Below, in pieces: positions 51,683 through 60,046 of a stretch of 64,000 bases of DNA (its first letter is position 1; every line of letters begins with the position of its first letter). A model generated the notes under the pieces. That model saw only the letters and a list, made by a program, of their open reading frames with translations, searched no databases and was not told the origin of the DNA. This stretch comes from Pseudomonadota bacterium. GTDB taxonomy: Bacteria > Pseudomonadota > Gammaproteobacteria > Pseudomonadales > UBA5518. Position numbers and translations under genes: made by a program. The DNA lies in assembly GCA_963204845.1 (NCBI GenBank), contig CAUJIL010000121.1, positions 1-64,000 on the forward strand, read 5' to 3'.

Positions 51683-52246
51683 ATGCTGACTCCGCACATC
51701 CTGCGCCTCAATATCGCCGGCCAGCCGGTGGAATGGCTGAGCTGGCAGGACGCAACCTGTCTCTACGCACGCGAACTCGTCGCGTGGACGCTGGGCGAGC
51801 GGGTACGCACGGTCCACGGCGGCTTCTCACGGCTCACCGGCCTGCAGTCGACGATCGACCTGCACAGCATCATCGCCTGCTCCGGCCACGTGGCGTGGAA
51901 ACCACGCCTGGTACCGCCGCTGACCAACCGCGCGCTGTTCCGCCGCGACCGCCACCTCTGCATGTACTGCGCGCTGAAACTGCCGGAGCGCGAACTGACG
52001 CGCGACCACATCGTGCCGCGCTCGCGCGGGGGACGCGACCATTGGACCAACGTCGTCGCGGCCTGCAAGCGCTGCAACCAGCGCAAGGGCAACCGGCTGC
52101 CGGAAGAAGCCTGCATGGAAATGATCGCGATTCCTTACCAGCCGAACACCGCCGAATGGCTGGCGCTGATCAACAGCGACCGCATCCGCGGCGACCAGAT
52201 GGAGTTCCTGCGGGCGCAGTTCTCGCCGCACTCGCGCTGGAACTGA
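51683..52246 (+). CDS. HNH endonuclease domain protein
   Basis: A 187-residue protein with a C-terminal HNH nuclease motif: RDRHLCMYCALKLPERELTRDH then IVPRSRGGRDHWTNVVAACKRCNQRKGN, with two CxxC zinc pairs and the central His-Asn. The N-terminal ~90 residues (LNIAGQPVEWLSWQDATCLYA, then VRTVHGGFSRLTGLQSTIDL) match the standalone HNH proteins widespread in gammaproteobacteria. AGGAG lies seven bases upstream of the ATG. There is no methylase or phage gene nearby, so it is not clearly part of a restriction system. Confidence 0.88.
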   Translation: MLTPHILRLNIAGQPVEWLSWQDATCLYARELVAWTLGERVRTVHGGFSRLTGLQSTIDLHSIIACSGHVAWKPRLVPPLTNRALFRRDRHLCMYCALKLPERELTRDHIVPRSRGGRDHWTNVVAACKRCNQRKGNRLPEEACMEMIAIPYQPNTAEWLALINSDRIRGDQMEFLRAQFSPHSRWN

Positions 52247-52272
52247 TCGGCCGCGCACGCAGCGCGCACACC

Positions 52273-52590
52273 TCAGTGCACGATCCGGTGCAGTTCGACG
52301 CGCACGCCCTCGACCCGCATGCCGAGCATCGCGATCTCGCCGCGGTAGCGGCGCTCGCCGTCGCTGGTGAACTCGAAACCGAACGCGCGGCGGATGCGCA
52401 ACTGGCCGCCGGCGTCACGCGCCACGCCGATGTGCTGGCGCGTGACGGTCTCGTCCAGCAGTTGCAGCCCGGTCGTACGGCAATACTCGCGCCCGGCGCG
52501 CAATGCGGCCTCGCGCACCCGTATTCCCTCGAAATACATCCACAGGGCCGCAGCCACCGTGGCGCCCAGCAAAATCTGCCCGATCGTCAT
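52273..52590 (-). CDS. DUF3301 domain-containing membrane protein
   Basis: A 105-residue product with one N-terminal membrane helix (TIGQILLGATVAAALWMYF), followed by REAALRAGREYCRTTGLQLLDETV and a beta-rich end (RRAFGFEFTSDGERRYRGEI). This fits DUF3301, a small gammaproteobacterial family without known function. It begins 16 bases after the LEA-2 lipoprotein stop on the same strand; the two form a pair seen in other genomes of this class, as far as I recall. Confidence 0.82.
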   Translation of the reverse strand: MTIGQILLGATVAAALWMYFEGIRVREAALRAGREYCRTTGLQLLDETVTRQHIGVARDAGGQLRIRRAFGFEFTSDGERRYRGEIAMLGMRVEGVRVELHRIVH

Positions 52591-52606
52591 CGCGAACCAG
52601 CCGGCC

Positions 52607-53101
52607 TCAGTGCGTCTCGGCGCCGGCAGCGCCGGCGCGCCGCGGCGCGATCTCACCCTGCTCCATCAGCGTGAGCCGCTTCCAGAACGGGCTGCGCAGG
52701 TCAAGCCGCGCCTCGAGACGGTACTGCAGCGGCTCATCCGGCTGCTCGGCGAGACGGCTGATCAGGCGCAGCCCGCTCATCAGGCTGACACTGAGCGTGA
52801 CCTGGGTGGTCGCCTCGCCATAGGCCGGCACGCGCGGGAGGTCGGCGGTCGCGCCCTTGAGCAGCGGCACGCCGTTCAGTCCAAGGCCGATCACCAGCCC
52901 CTTCGCATCGAGATCGAAGGAGTTCGGGTTCAGCAACCGCAGCCCCACCTCGATACGCTGCTCGACGCCTTCGGCCGGCAGCAGCCGCAGCGAGGTCACG
53001 GTCACGCGCGGATTCTCGATCGATCCGCCCATTCCCGCGCACGCACCGAGCAGCATTGCCAGCAGCGACAGCATGAGCCCGGAAACGAGCGTGCGAACCA
53101 T
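52607..53101 (-). CDS. LEA type 2 family lipoprotein
   Basis: A 164-residue exported lipoprotein. The signal ends in AMLLGACAGMGG with the lipobox Cys near residue 21. The mature part has SIENPRVTVTSLRLLPAEGVEQRIEV (in two strands), then LLNPNSFDLDAKGLVIGLGLN, the water-stress/LEA-2 beta-sandwich pattern. Function is unknown; such proteins are thought to stabilise or bind other envelope proteins or lipids. It is upstream of the DUF3301 gene. Confidence 0.85.
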   Translation of the reverse strand: MVRTLVSGLMLSLLAMLLGACAGMGGSIENPRVTVTSLRLLPAEGVEQRIEVGLRLLNPNSFDLDAKGLVIGLGLNGVPLLKGATADLPRVPAYGEATTQVTLSVSLMSGLRLISRLAEQPDEPLQYRLEARLDLRSPFWKRLTLMEQGEIAPRRAGAAGAETH

Positions 53102-53276
53102 TGGTGCAACCCCTTTGAACCACCGCGGCAGTGTAGGGGCTGGCGGCTCGGGGCGGCAACCACGCCGGGGCGGATGATCACTTTGGCCACCCCGGGTTGA
53201 CCCGCTTTCCCATTGCGGTGGCAAGTTCGTCGCCACGATGATTGGTCGCCCCATGTCAGCGACAGAGGTTACGATC

Positions 53277-54404
53277 ATGCGCACTCCCATCTGCGAGCGA
53301 CTCGGTATCGAAATTCCGATCTTCGCATTCACGCATTGCCGCGACGTGGTCGTGGCGGTCAGCAAGGCCGGTGGTCTCGGCGTGCTCGGAGCGGTCGGGT
53401 TCTCTCCGGAGCGCCTGCGCGAGGAGCTCGACTGGATCGACGCGCGCATCGGCGACAAGCCCTACGCGGTCGACATCGTGATCCCGCAGAAATACGAGGG
53501 TATCGGCACCCTCGACCCGGCCGAGCTCGAGAAGCAGTTGAGCGCGATGGTCCCGCAGGGCCATCACGACTTCGCCGCGCAGCTGCTGCGCGAGCACGGC
53601 GTTCCGGAATGGCCCGACAAGGATGACCGCATGGGGCTGCTCGGCTGGACCGAGGCCACCGCCGCGCCGCTGCTCGAGGAGGCGCTGAAGCGCCCGAACG
53701 TGAAGCTGATCGCCAACGCGCTGGGCACGCCGCCCAAGGACATGATCGACCGCATCCACGCCAGCGGTCGGCTGGTCGCGGCGCTGTGCGGCAAGGTCAA
53801 GCAGGCGCTGCAACACAAGAGGAACGGCGTCGACATCATCGTCGCGCAGGGCAGCGAGGGCGGCGGGCATACCGGCGAGGTCGGCTCGATCGTGCTGTGG
53901 CCGCAGATCATCGACGCCGTCGCGCCACTGCCAGTGCTGGCAGCCGGCGGCATCGGCAACGGGCGCCAGGTGGCGGCGGCGCTCGCCATGGGCGCCGAGG
54001 GGGTGTGGTGCGGTTCGCTGTGGCTGGCGGTCGCCGAGGCGGCCGCCGAACCCGAGGAGAAGGAGTGCTACTTCGCCGCGACCAGCGAGGACACCGTACG
54101 TTCGCCGTCGTGGACCGGCAAGCCGGCACGGATGCTGCGCAACGACTGGACCGAGGCCTGGGCCGCACCCGGCAACCCGAAGCCGCTGCCAATGCCGATG
54201 CAGGGCCTGGTCAGCGCCGACGCGATGCGCCGCACCTACCGCTACGTGGCGGTCGCCGAGACGCGCAAGGTCGGATTCCACCCCATCGGGCAGGTCGTCG
54301 GCCAGATCGACCACGTCGAGACCAGCCGCGGCGTGGTGCAGCGGCTGCTGCAGGAATACGCCGACACGCTGGAACGGCTGAACCGCATCACCGAACCGGA
54401 CTGA
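53277..54404 (+). CDS. nitronate monooxygenase family protein
   Basis: An FMN TIM-barrel enzyme of 375 residues related to 2-nitropropane dioxygenase and enoyl reductases. It starts TPICERLGIEIPIFAF, then KAGGLGVLGAVGF, has AQGSEGGGHTGEVGS with the catalytic His, and the FMN phosphate site VLAAGGIGNGRQVAAALAMGAEGVW (central glycines). The ATG at 53277 has AGAGG upstream; another ATG lies at 53238. The end overlaps the convergent patatin gene by 17 bases. The substrate, a nitronate or another electron-rich carbon acid, is unknown. Confidence 0.9.
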   Translation: MRTPICERLGIEIPIFAFTHCRDVVVAVSKAGGLGVLGAVGFSPERLREELDWIDARIGDKPYAVDIVIPQKYEGIGTLDPAELEKQLSAMVPQGHHDFAAQLLREHGVPEWPDKDDRMGLLGWTEATAAPLLEEALKRPNVKLIANALGTPPKDMIDRIHASGRLVAALCGKVKQALQHKRNGVDIIVAQGSEGGGHTGEVGSIVLWPQIIDAVAPLPVLAAGGIGNGRQVAAALAMGAEGVWCGSLWLAVAEAAAEPEEKECYFAATSEDTVRSPSWTGKPARMLRNDWTEAWAAPGNPKPLPMPMQGLVSADAMRRTYRYVAVAETRKVGFHPIGQVVGQIDHVETSRGVVQRLLQEYADTLERLNRITEPD

Positions 54405-55518
54405 CGCCGGCCGCGAGGAAATCGCCCACGCGCTCGCGCTCGGCGAGCGCGTCGCGATACCCCATCTCCATCAGACATTCGCAGAACTCGCCGTCGAACA
54501 TCAGGTAGCTCGCGAAGCTCGCGCCGGCCCCGCGCGGCGTAGTGCCGAGCATTCGCTGCAGCAACCTGACGGTGCGCGGCTGGCGCCGCAGGTAACGCAC
54601 CGCGATCTCGTTGAAATGCGCCGACGGTGTGATCACCAGCGTCTCGATGGGCGCCATGCCCAGGCGCTCGCGCTCGGCAGCATCGAGCGTCTGCGCGATC
54701 AGGTTGAAACGCCGCGCGAGTTCGATGTCGGCCTCGAGGTTGTCGATGAACTCGCGGTTCAGCAGGTGGCCCGCCATCTGGCCGATCCCGGGCCGGCGCC
54801 GCTCGCGCATTGCCGGTGACGGGGCGAAAGGTGCCGAGACGCCGATCACGAACAGGCGCGTCGCCCCGCATTTCAGCGCCGGGCTGATCGGATGCAATTG
54901 CCGTAGCGCACCGTCGCCGAACCAGCGCTCGCCGATGCGTTCGGCCGGAAACAGGATCGGAATCGCGGCCGAGGCAACCACGTGCCCGATATCGATCCGG
55001 GTGTGTTCGCCGCGCCGGTACAGTCGTTCCCACGGGTCGATCTCGCCGCCTTCGAAAAACGCCACCGAGGTGCCGGTGCAGTAGTCCATCGCGGTGATGC
55101 ACAGCGTGCGCGGCAGGCCGGCCGCGACGTTGCGATGCACGGCATCGAAGTCCAGCCAGTCGGGCAACATGCGCCGCAGCGGCGCGTTGTCGAGCAGCGC
55201 ACCGGGGATCCGTCGCACCCCCACCCCGAACGACGAGGCCGCGATGCGTCCGAGGTTGCCGAGCACGGCGCGCCAGCTGTGGTCGTAGACGTCACCGGGG
55301 CGAATCCCGCGCCACGCGGCGCACAGGTCCTCGATTCCCGCGCGCACGCGGTGCGCCGTGGCGGCGAGGTACACGGCGTTGATGGCCCCCGCCGAGGTCC
55401 CGCAGACGACCTCGAACGGCAGCGTGTCACGCGCGTGGATCTCGAGCACGCCACGCAGCACGCCGGCCTGGTAGGCCGCACGCGCACCGCCTCCGGACAG
55501 GATCAGCGCGGTGCTCAT
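54388..55518 (-). CDS. patatin-like phospholipase family protein
   Basis: A 376-residue patatin-fold lipase. The oxyanion loop is LILSGGGARAAYQAGVLRG, the nucleophile elbow is VCGTSAGAINAVYLAA, and the catalytic Asp is in WFGDGALRQLHPISPAL. No signal peptide is seen, so it is probably cytoplasmic and acts on membrane lipids or acyl esters. It is separated by three bases from the exported protein gene upstream (55522-56229), so it may belong to the same minus-strand transcript as the FTR1 cluster. Confidence 0.9.
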   Translation of the reverse strand: MSTALILSGGGARAAYQAGVLRGVLEIHARDTLPFEVVCGTSAGAINAVYLAATAHRVRAGIEDLCAAWRGIRPGDVYDHSWRAVLGNLGRIAASSFGVGVRRIPGALLDNAPLRRMLPDWLDFDAVHRNVAAGLPRTLCITAMDYCTGTSVAFFEGGEIDPWERLYRRGEHTRIDIGHVVASAAIPILFPAERIGERWFGDGALRQLHPISPALKCGATRLFVIGVSAPFAPSPAMRERRRPGIGQMAGHLLNREFIDNLEADIELARRFNLIAQTLDAAERERLGMAPIETLVITPSAHFNEIAVRYLRRQPRTVRLLQRMLGTTPRGAGASFASYLMFDGEFCECLMEMGYRDALAERERVGDFLAAGVSPVR

Positions 55519-55521
55519 GAC

Positions 55522-56229
55522 TCAGAAACCGAACTCCAGGCCGGCGCGGAAAGATCGGTCGGGAGTCCGGTCATCGAGCCCCGCATACACTCCCGCCTCC
55601 CAATGCAACGAGCGCCGGTTGCCCAGGCGCAGCTCACCAAGCACCGCAGGGCCGATTGCCAGCGTGTCCTCGGCCGCGTGCAGTTCGATCGCGGGCTCGA
55701 ACAGCGGCGACAGGCGGTAACGGGCCTGCACGGCCAGACGGGTTTCGAGTTCACGATCGATGCCGCGCCCCCATTCCACGCCGAGTGACACGTTGACCGC
55801 CGTGCTCCACTGCCCGTGCTCCTTCTCGATCAGCACGCCGGAACTCGCCTCCCACACGTCGCCGTGTTCGCGCTCGAGCTCGAACAGCAGGCCCCAGTCG
55901 GCCCAGAACTCGCCCTGCTCGGTCAGCTGGTGGCGCAGCTCCGCCTCCCAGCCCTCGGGCTCGAGCGCGGCGCCCGCCTGGCTTTCACCGACCACATACA
56001 ACTCACCGAACCAGCGCTCGCCGATCGCCTGCCCGTAGGCAATCTGGTGCATCTGCAGGCGTTCGCCGACGTCGGTGTCGGCCGGGTAGCCGCGCATGCG
56101 CCACTCGATCTCGCGCTCCATCGGTTCGACGTACGGATGGTACACACGATCGAGCGCGAATCCATCGGCCAATGCCGGCACACCGCCAGCCATCATCACG
56201 CAGAAGATCACGCGAGCACGGAATTTCAT
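55522..56229 (-). CDS. exported beta-rich protein, probable outer-membrane barrel
   Basis: A 235-residue product with a signal peptide (VIFCVMMAGGVPALADG) and alternating strands ending in SFRAGLEFGF with the terminal Phe expected for an outer-membrane barrel. Strands such as EFWADWGLLFELEREHG, STAVNVSLGVEWGRG and RLAVQARYRLSPLF are visible. No family name can be given. It lies five bases downstream of FTR1, so it may be an outer-membrane component of the same uptake system. Confidence 0.7.
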   Translation of the reverse strand: MKFRARVIFCVMMAGGVPALADGFALDRVYHPYVEPMEREIEWRMRGYPADTDVGERLQMHQIAYGQAIGERWFGELYVVGESQAGAALEPEGWEAELRHQLTEQGEFWADWGLLFELEREHGDVWEASSGVLIEKEHGQWSTAVNVSLGVEWGRGIDRELETRLAVQARYRLSPLFEPAIELHAAEDTLAIGPAVLGELRLGNRRSLHWEAGVYAGLDDRTPDRSFRAGLEFGF

Positions 56230-56233
56230 GGCA

Positions 56234-57001
56234 TCAGCGTCCCGATCCGTCGCCGTCCGCCGGGGTCGAACGGCGCAAAAACAGCCCGAACAACAAACAG
56301 AACATCGCCACATAGGCAGTCACCTGCCAGATCGACGGCGTCGCCTCGTATCCGACCAGCGCGTACAGCAACTGCCCAAGCACGCTGTCCTCGGCCAGCA
56401 CGTCCCCGGTATTCCAGACCTGCACGCCGCCGGGAATCCAGTCCGCCTGGATCAGCAGCAACACACCCTGCGCGGCCATGTTGCCGGCGAACAGCGCGAT
56501 CAGCACCTGCGCCAGACGCAGCGCGCGCGCCCGAGGCAGCCCCACCACCAGATAGAACAGCAGCGCACCGGCGCTGATGCCAATACCGGCGCCGAGCGCG
56601 CTCCCCAGCGCCACCGTGCTCCAGGCGCCACGGTCGGCGATGAAGCCGGACAGGTACAGCAGGATCTCGAAGCCTTCCCGCACCACCGCAAGAGCCACCG
56701 CGATCAGCATCGGCCAGGTCGCCGCACGCGCGGTCGGGCGCGCAGCGAGCGCCAGCAGCACCGCGCAGACGGCGAACTGCATCGCGGCGTTCACGACCTC
56801 CATGCCCACGTAGTCGAACCACTCCGACACCGTCGCGGCGTTCACCGCGTACACCGCCGCACCGGCGATGCCGGCCGCCAGCGCCGCACCGATCCAGCGC
56901 CGGCTGCGCACGTGCAGCACCGACCACGCGAGCAGCACGCTCACGATCAGCGCCGCCTCGAGCATCTCGCGCAATACCAGCACCACGGTGGTCAGCAGCA
57001 T
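56234..57001 (-). CDS. FTR1 family iron permease
   Basis: A 255-residue inner-membrane protein with seven predicted helices. It has the two REXXE motifs of EfeU/Ftr1 iron permeases: LVLREMLEAALIVS near residue 11 and AVVREGFEILLYLSG near residue 105. E. coli EfeU imports ferrous iron coupled to EfeO/EfeB. Here a small cupredoxin-fold protein lies seven bases upstream and could stand in for EfeO; no peroxidase (EfeB) is present. GAGG lies before the ATG. Confidence 0.93.
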   Translation of the reverse strand: MLLTTVVLVLREMLEAALIVSVLLAWSVLHVRSRRWIGAALAAGIAGAAVYAVNAATVSEWFDYVGMEVVNAAMQFAVCAVLLALAARPTARAATWPMLIAVALAVVREGFEILLYLSGFIADRGAWSTVALGSALGAGIGISAGALLFYLVVGLPRARALRLAQVLIALFAGNMAAQGVLLLIQADWIPGGVQVWNTGDVLAEDSVLGQLLYALVGYEATPSIWQVTAYVAMFCLLFGLFLRRSTPADGDGSGR

Positions 57002-57008
57002 CGGCGCC

Positions 57009-57332
57009 TCACTTCGCGATCACCTTGCCCTGTGCGGTCTTCGGGAAGAACTCGCCGAAGAACGGGTACTCCCCGGGCGCCAGCGGGCCGATGAAGATCA
57101 CCGCCTTGCGCCCGCCGGGGATGATCTTCTCCCGGTTCAGCTCGTAGCTTTCGAACTCCTCCGCGGTCGGATCGGCGTTGATCACCAGCAAGCGCACCTT
57201 GGTGTTCGCGGGCACCACGAGTTCGGCAGGGAAGAAGAGGTGGTCCCGGATTTCCAGCTGAACCTCGGGCGGCCCCGCCAGCGCCGCCGTCGCGCAGCAG
57301 AGCGAACCGAGGATCACCAGCACTGTGCGCAT
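57009..57332 (-). CDS. cupredoxin-fold periplasmic protein (EfeO-type Cup domain)
   Basis: A 107-residue product with a signal peptide (cleavage after ATAALA) and a compact beta-sandwich of cupredoxin type: EIRDHLFFPAELVVPANTKV, then FESYELNREKIIPGGRKAVI and FIGPLAPGEYPFFGEFFPKT. The usual Cys/His/Met copper ligands are missing; the acidic residues in EEFESYE could bind iron or another cation. It matches the N-terminal domain of EfeO and small partners of FTR1 permeases. It is encoded directly upstream of FTR1. Confidence 0.85.
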   Translation of the reverse strand: MRTVLVILGSLCCATAALAGPPEVQLEIRDHLFFPAELVVPANTKVRLLVINADPTAEEFESYELNREKIIPGGRKAVIFIGPLAPGEYPFFGEFFPKTAQGKVIAK

Positions 57333-57335
57333 CGC

Positions 57336-58685
57336 TCAGACTCCGATGGCGCCGAGGCGCCGGAAAACGACCGTGAAGCGTGCCCCGCTGGCGAAGCGCG
57401 AATCACCGAGCTCGATCCGCGCGCCGTGCAGCTCCGCGATGTTGCGCACGATTGCGAGCCCCAGTCCGCAGCCGCTCACCCCCGAGGCGTGCGCGTCGCC
57501 GCCGACGCGATGGAAACGCTCGAACACGCGCTCGCGCGCCGCTGGCACTATGCCCGGCCCGTCGTCCTCCACATCGAGCACCACCTCGCCGGGTCCGCAG
57601 CTCACACCGACGCGGATGTTGCCACCCTCGGGCGTGTACTTGACCGCGTTGTCGAGGAGGTTGCGCACCAGCGTCTCCAGCGCGAAGCGGTCCGCGGCCA
57701 CCAGCGCGCGGCGTTCGGTTGCACCGGTATCGGCAACCAGCTCGACGTGCTGGCGCCGCGCCTCGATGGCGTCGTAGCACGCGGCGATTACCGTCTGCGC
57801 GAGCGCGTGCAGGTCGAGCGCGGCGAACCGGCCGTGCAACTGCTCCGGACTCAACCGGTGCAGCGTCAGGATCTGCTCGACCAGGTGCTGCATGCGCTCG
57901 ACCGCCGCCTCCAGCGCGCGCAGCTCGGCGGCGTGCTCCGGCAGGCGCTCGCGGAAATTGTGCACCTGCACCCGGAGCACCGCGATCGGCGTGCGCAGTT
58001 CGTGCGCCGCGTCCGCGACGAAGCGCTTTTCGCGCTCGAAGGCCTCGCGCAGCCGTTCGAGGAGGCGGTTCACCGAATCGACCACCGTCTCCAGTTCCGC
58101 CGGACAGCGATCGAGCGCGACCGCCGACAGCTCGCGGAACTGCTTGCCGTGCAGCTGCTCCGCGAGTTGGCCCAGCGGGCGCAGGCCGCGACCGACCACG
58201 AACCAGACCAGCAGCCCCGACAGCGGCAACCACAGCACCACCGGCGTGATCGCCTCGATGATCACGTTGTCGGCCAGCCGGTAGCGGATGTCGGTGCGCG
58301 CCGCCGCGACGACCACCACATCGTCGCGTCCGGCGAAATGCACGTAGGTGCGCCAGCGGTAGCCACTGAAGTTCGCGTGCCCGAACCCCGGCTCCAGCGC
58401 GATCAGCGCCGTGGCCGGAATGTTGCCGGTATGCGCGAGCAGCCGCGCCGGCTGACCCGGCGCCAGCCGCCAGTGCTGGAACGCGATGTTCGCGACCTTG
58501 TCGAGCGTGGCGAGCTGTTCGCTGGCAACACCGGTGGCGAGGTGCGCCTGCTCCTGCAGCTGACTGTCGAACAGCCGTTCGGCCTCGGCCATGCCGGACC
58601 GGTAGCCGTGCACCGCCGAGACGAACACCACCAGCACCAGCATCGCCAGCGTCGTGACGACCAGGAACACGCGGATCGAGCTCAA
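57336..58685 (-). CDS. sensor histidine kinase (QseC/PmrB-like)
   Basis: A 449-residue membrane kinase. The start is TTG at 58685 in a TTGA overlap with the response-regulator stop. It has TM1 (RVFLVVTTLAMLVLVVFVSA), a ~110-residue periplasmic sensor, TM2 (AITPVVLWLPLSGLLVWFVV), a HAMP region, the H-box FVADAAHELRTPIAVLR, the N-box NLLDNAVKYTPEGG, and glycine boxes EDDGPGIV and GCGLGLAIV. Co-translated with its regulator. Iron, pH or cationic signals are common for this kinase class; the signal here is unknown. Confidence 0.94.
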   Translation of the reverse strand: MSSIRVFLVVTTLAMLVLVVFVSAVHGYRSGMAEAERLFDSQLQEQAHLATGVASEQLATLDKVANIAFQHWRLAPGQPARLLAHTGNIPATALIALEPGFGHANFSGYRWRTYVHFAGRDDVVVVAAARTDIRYRLADNVIIEAITPVVLWLPLSGLLVWFVVGRGLRPLGQLAEQLHGKQFRELSAVALDRCPAELETVVDSVNRLLERLREAFEREKRFVADAAHELRTPIAVLRVQVHNFRERLPEHAAELRALEAAVERMQHLVEQILTLHRLSPEQLHGRFAALDLHALAQTVIAACYDAIEARRQHVELVADTGATERRALVAADRFALETLVRNLLDNAVKYTPEGGNIRVGVSCGPGEVVLDVEDDGPGIVPAARERVFERFHRVGGDAHASGVSGCGLGLAIVRNIAELHGARIELGDSRFASGARFTVVFRRLGAIGV

Positions 58686-59341
58686 GGCCGGGGTATCCGG
58701 TAACCGACGCCGCGCACGGTCTGGATGAACTGCGTTCCGAGCTTGCGCCGCAGGTGGTGCACGTGCACCTCGAGCGCGTTGCTGGCGACCTCTTCGCCCC
58801 AGCCGTACAGCCTGGACTCGAGGCTGGCGCGGCTGAGCACCTTGCCGGCGTTTTCCATCAGCGCCTTGAGCAGCATGTACTCGCGCCGCGGCAATTCCAC
58901 CGTAACGCCGTCGCACCGCACCTCGAGCCGCGCGGTGTCCAGGCTGACGTTGCCGACGTGGATCTCGCTGCTGGTGCTGGTTCCAAGGCGCCGCTCGAGC
59001 ACGCGCAGGCGTGCGAGCAATTCGGACATCGCAAACGGTTTCGGGAGGTAGTCGTCGGCGCCGCGGTCCAGACCCTCGACCAGGTCGTCGACCGAATTGC
59101 GCGCCGTCAGCACCAGCACCGGCAGGTGCCGCTCGTGCGCACGGATGCCGCGCAGCACCTGCAACCCGTCCATGTCGGGCAGCCCCAGATCGAGCACGAC
59201 GATATCGGGGGCCTCGGTCCTTACGGCCGTCAGGGCCAGCCTTCCCTGAGCCACGTGGTTGACGGCGTAGCCGCGCGCGCGCAGCGCCTGTGCCAGGGCG
59301 GCGGCGAGTTCGGCATCGTCCTCGACCAGCAGGATCTGCAT
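58682..59341 (-). CDS. OmpR/PhoB-type response regulator (QseB/PmrA-like)
   Basis: A 219-residue two-domain regulator. The receiver has Asp8/Asp9, the phosphorylation site Asp51 (VVLDLGLPDMDG), Thr79 and Lys101 (YLPKPF). The C-terminal winged helix has RREYMLLKALMENAGKVLSR, then EVHVHHLRRKLGTQFI and VRGVGYRIPR. It overlaps the kinase by four bases. PmrA-type regulators bind direct TTAA half-sites 11 bases apart; two such sites lie at 63847-63936 upstream of the adjacent operon, so it is the prime candidate to bind them. Confidence 0.95.
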   Translation of the reverse strand: MQILLVEDDAELAAALAQALRARGYAVNHVAQGRLALTAVRTEAPDIVVLDLGLPDMDGLQVLRGIRAHERHLPVLVLTARNSVDDLVEGLDRGADDYLPKPFAMSELLARLRVLERRLGTSTSSEIHVGNVSLDTARLEVRCDGVTVELPRREYMLLKALMENAGKVLSRASLESRLYGWGEEVASNALEVHVHHLRRKLGTQFIQTVRGVGYRIPRP

Positions 59342-59398
59342 CGCGCGGCCGCTCTCAACCGCGAGGGCGGCCGCCGGCAGGTGGAACTGTGCGCTGGG

Positions 59399-60046
59399 TC
59401 AACGGCTCTCCTTCTCGATCCGTGCGAGCGCCGCGGCGATCTCGCGCTGGCGGCCGGCGTCGGCCACTTCCCGACCGGCGCGCGCCGGCGCCCCCTGGGC
59501 TACCAGCAGGTGCCGGCGGGCGTCGTCGAAACGCTTCTGGCGCACCAGGTAGTCCCCGTAGAAATAGTTGCTGTCGATGCCCTGCGGGTCGATCGCGAGC
59601 GCACGCTGCAGGAGTTCCTCCGCCTTGTGGCGATCACCGAAGCCCACCGGCCATCCCGGAACACTGTAGTACAAGGTGCCCAGACTCGTGCAGGCCGAAC
59701 CCTGGAGCGCCTGCGGATCGATCGCCAGCGCCCGCTCCAGATCCTTCTTCGACGCCTTCGCCAGCGACAACGCGCCGAGCCCGCCACTGGCCCCCGCGTA
59801 GGTGGACTTCACGATCCCGCTCCAGATCCAGCCCTCGGGCCGATCCGGATGCGCGGCGGTCACGCGGTCGGCTTCCGCGACCAGCTGCTCGAAGGCCGCC
59901 AGCCGCGCCTTGCCCTCGAGCTGGTAGTTGACCTCGGCCCAGCGCGTCTGCAGGTAAACGACATCCTCCTCGAGACCCGCCAGCGCGCCGCCGGTGTACA
60001 GCAGCGACAGGCCGAGTGCGAAGAGCAGCGAATGAATGCGTTTCAT
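59399..60046 (-). CDS. exported tetratricopeptide-repeat protein
   Basis: A 215-residue product with a signal peptide (LLFALGLSLLYTGGALAG) and TPR-like helical pairs (ADRVTAAHPDRPEGWIW, DLERALAIDPQALQG, ELLQRALAIDPQGIDSNYF). The last repeats are followed by FYGDYLVRQKRFDDARRHLLVA. It probably acts in the periplasm as a binding scaffold. Its start overlaps the SDR stop by four bases, so it is part of the thermostable-hemolysin-type operon. No specific family name can be given. Confidence 0.8.
   Translation of the reverse strand: MKRIHSLLFALGLSLLYTGGALAGLEEDVVYLQTRWAEVNYQLEGKARLAAFEQLVAEADRVTAAHPDRPEGWIWSGIVKSTYAGASGGLGALSLAKASKKDLERALAIDPQALQGSACTSLGTLYYSVPGWPVGFGDRHKAEELLQRALAIDPQGIDSNYFYGDYLVRQKRFDDARRHLLVAQGAPARAGREVADAGRQREIAAALARIEKESR

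Noticed and set aside
51683..52246. HNH nuclease considered as part of a defence or restriction system
   Set aside because: No methyltransferase, helicase or phage gene is near, and the protein matches a common standalone chromosomal family.
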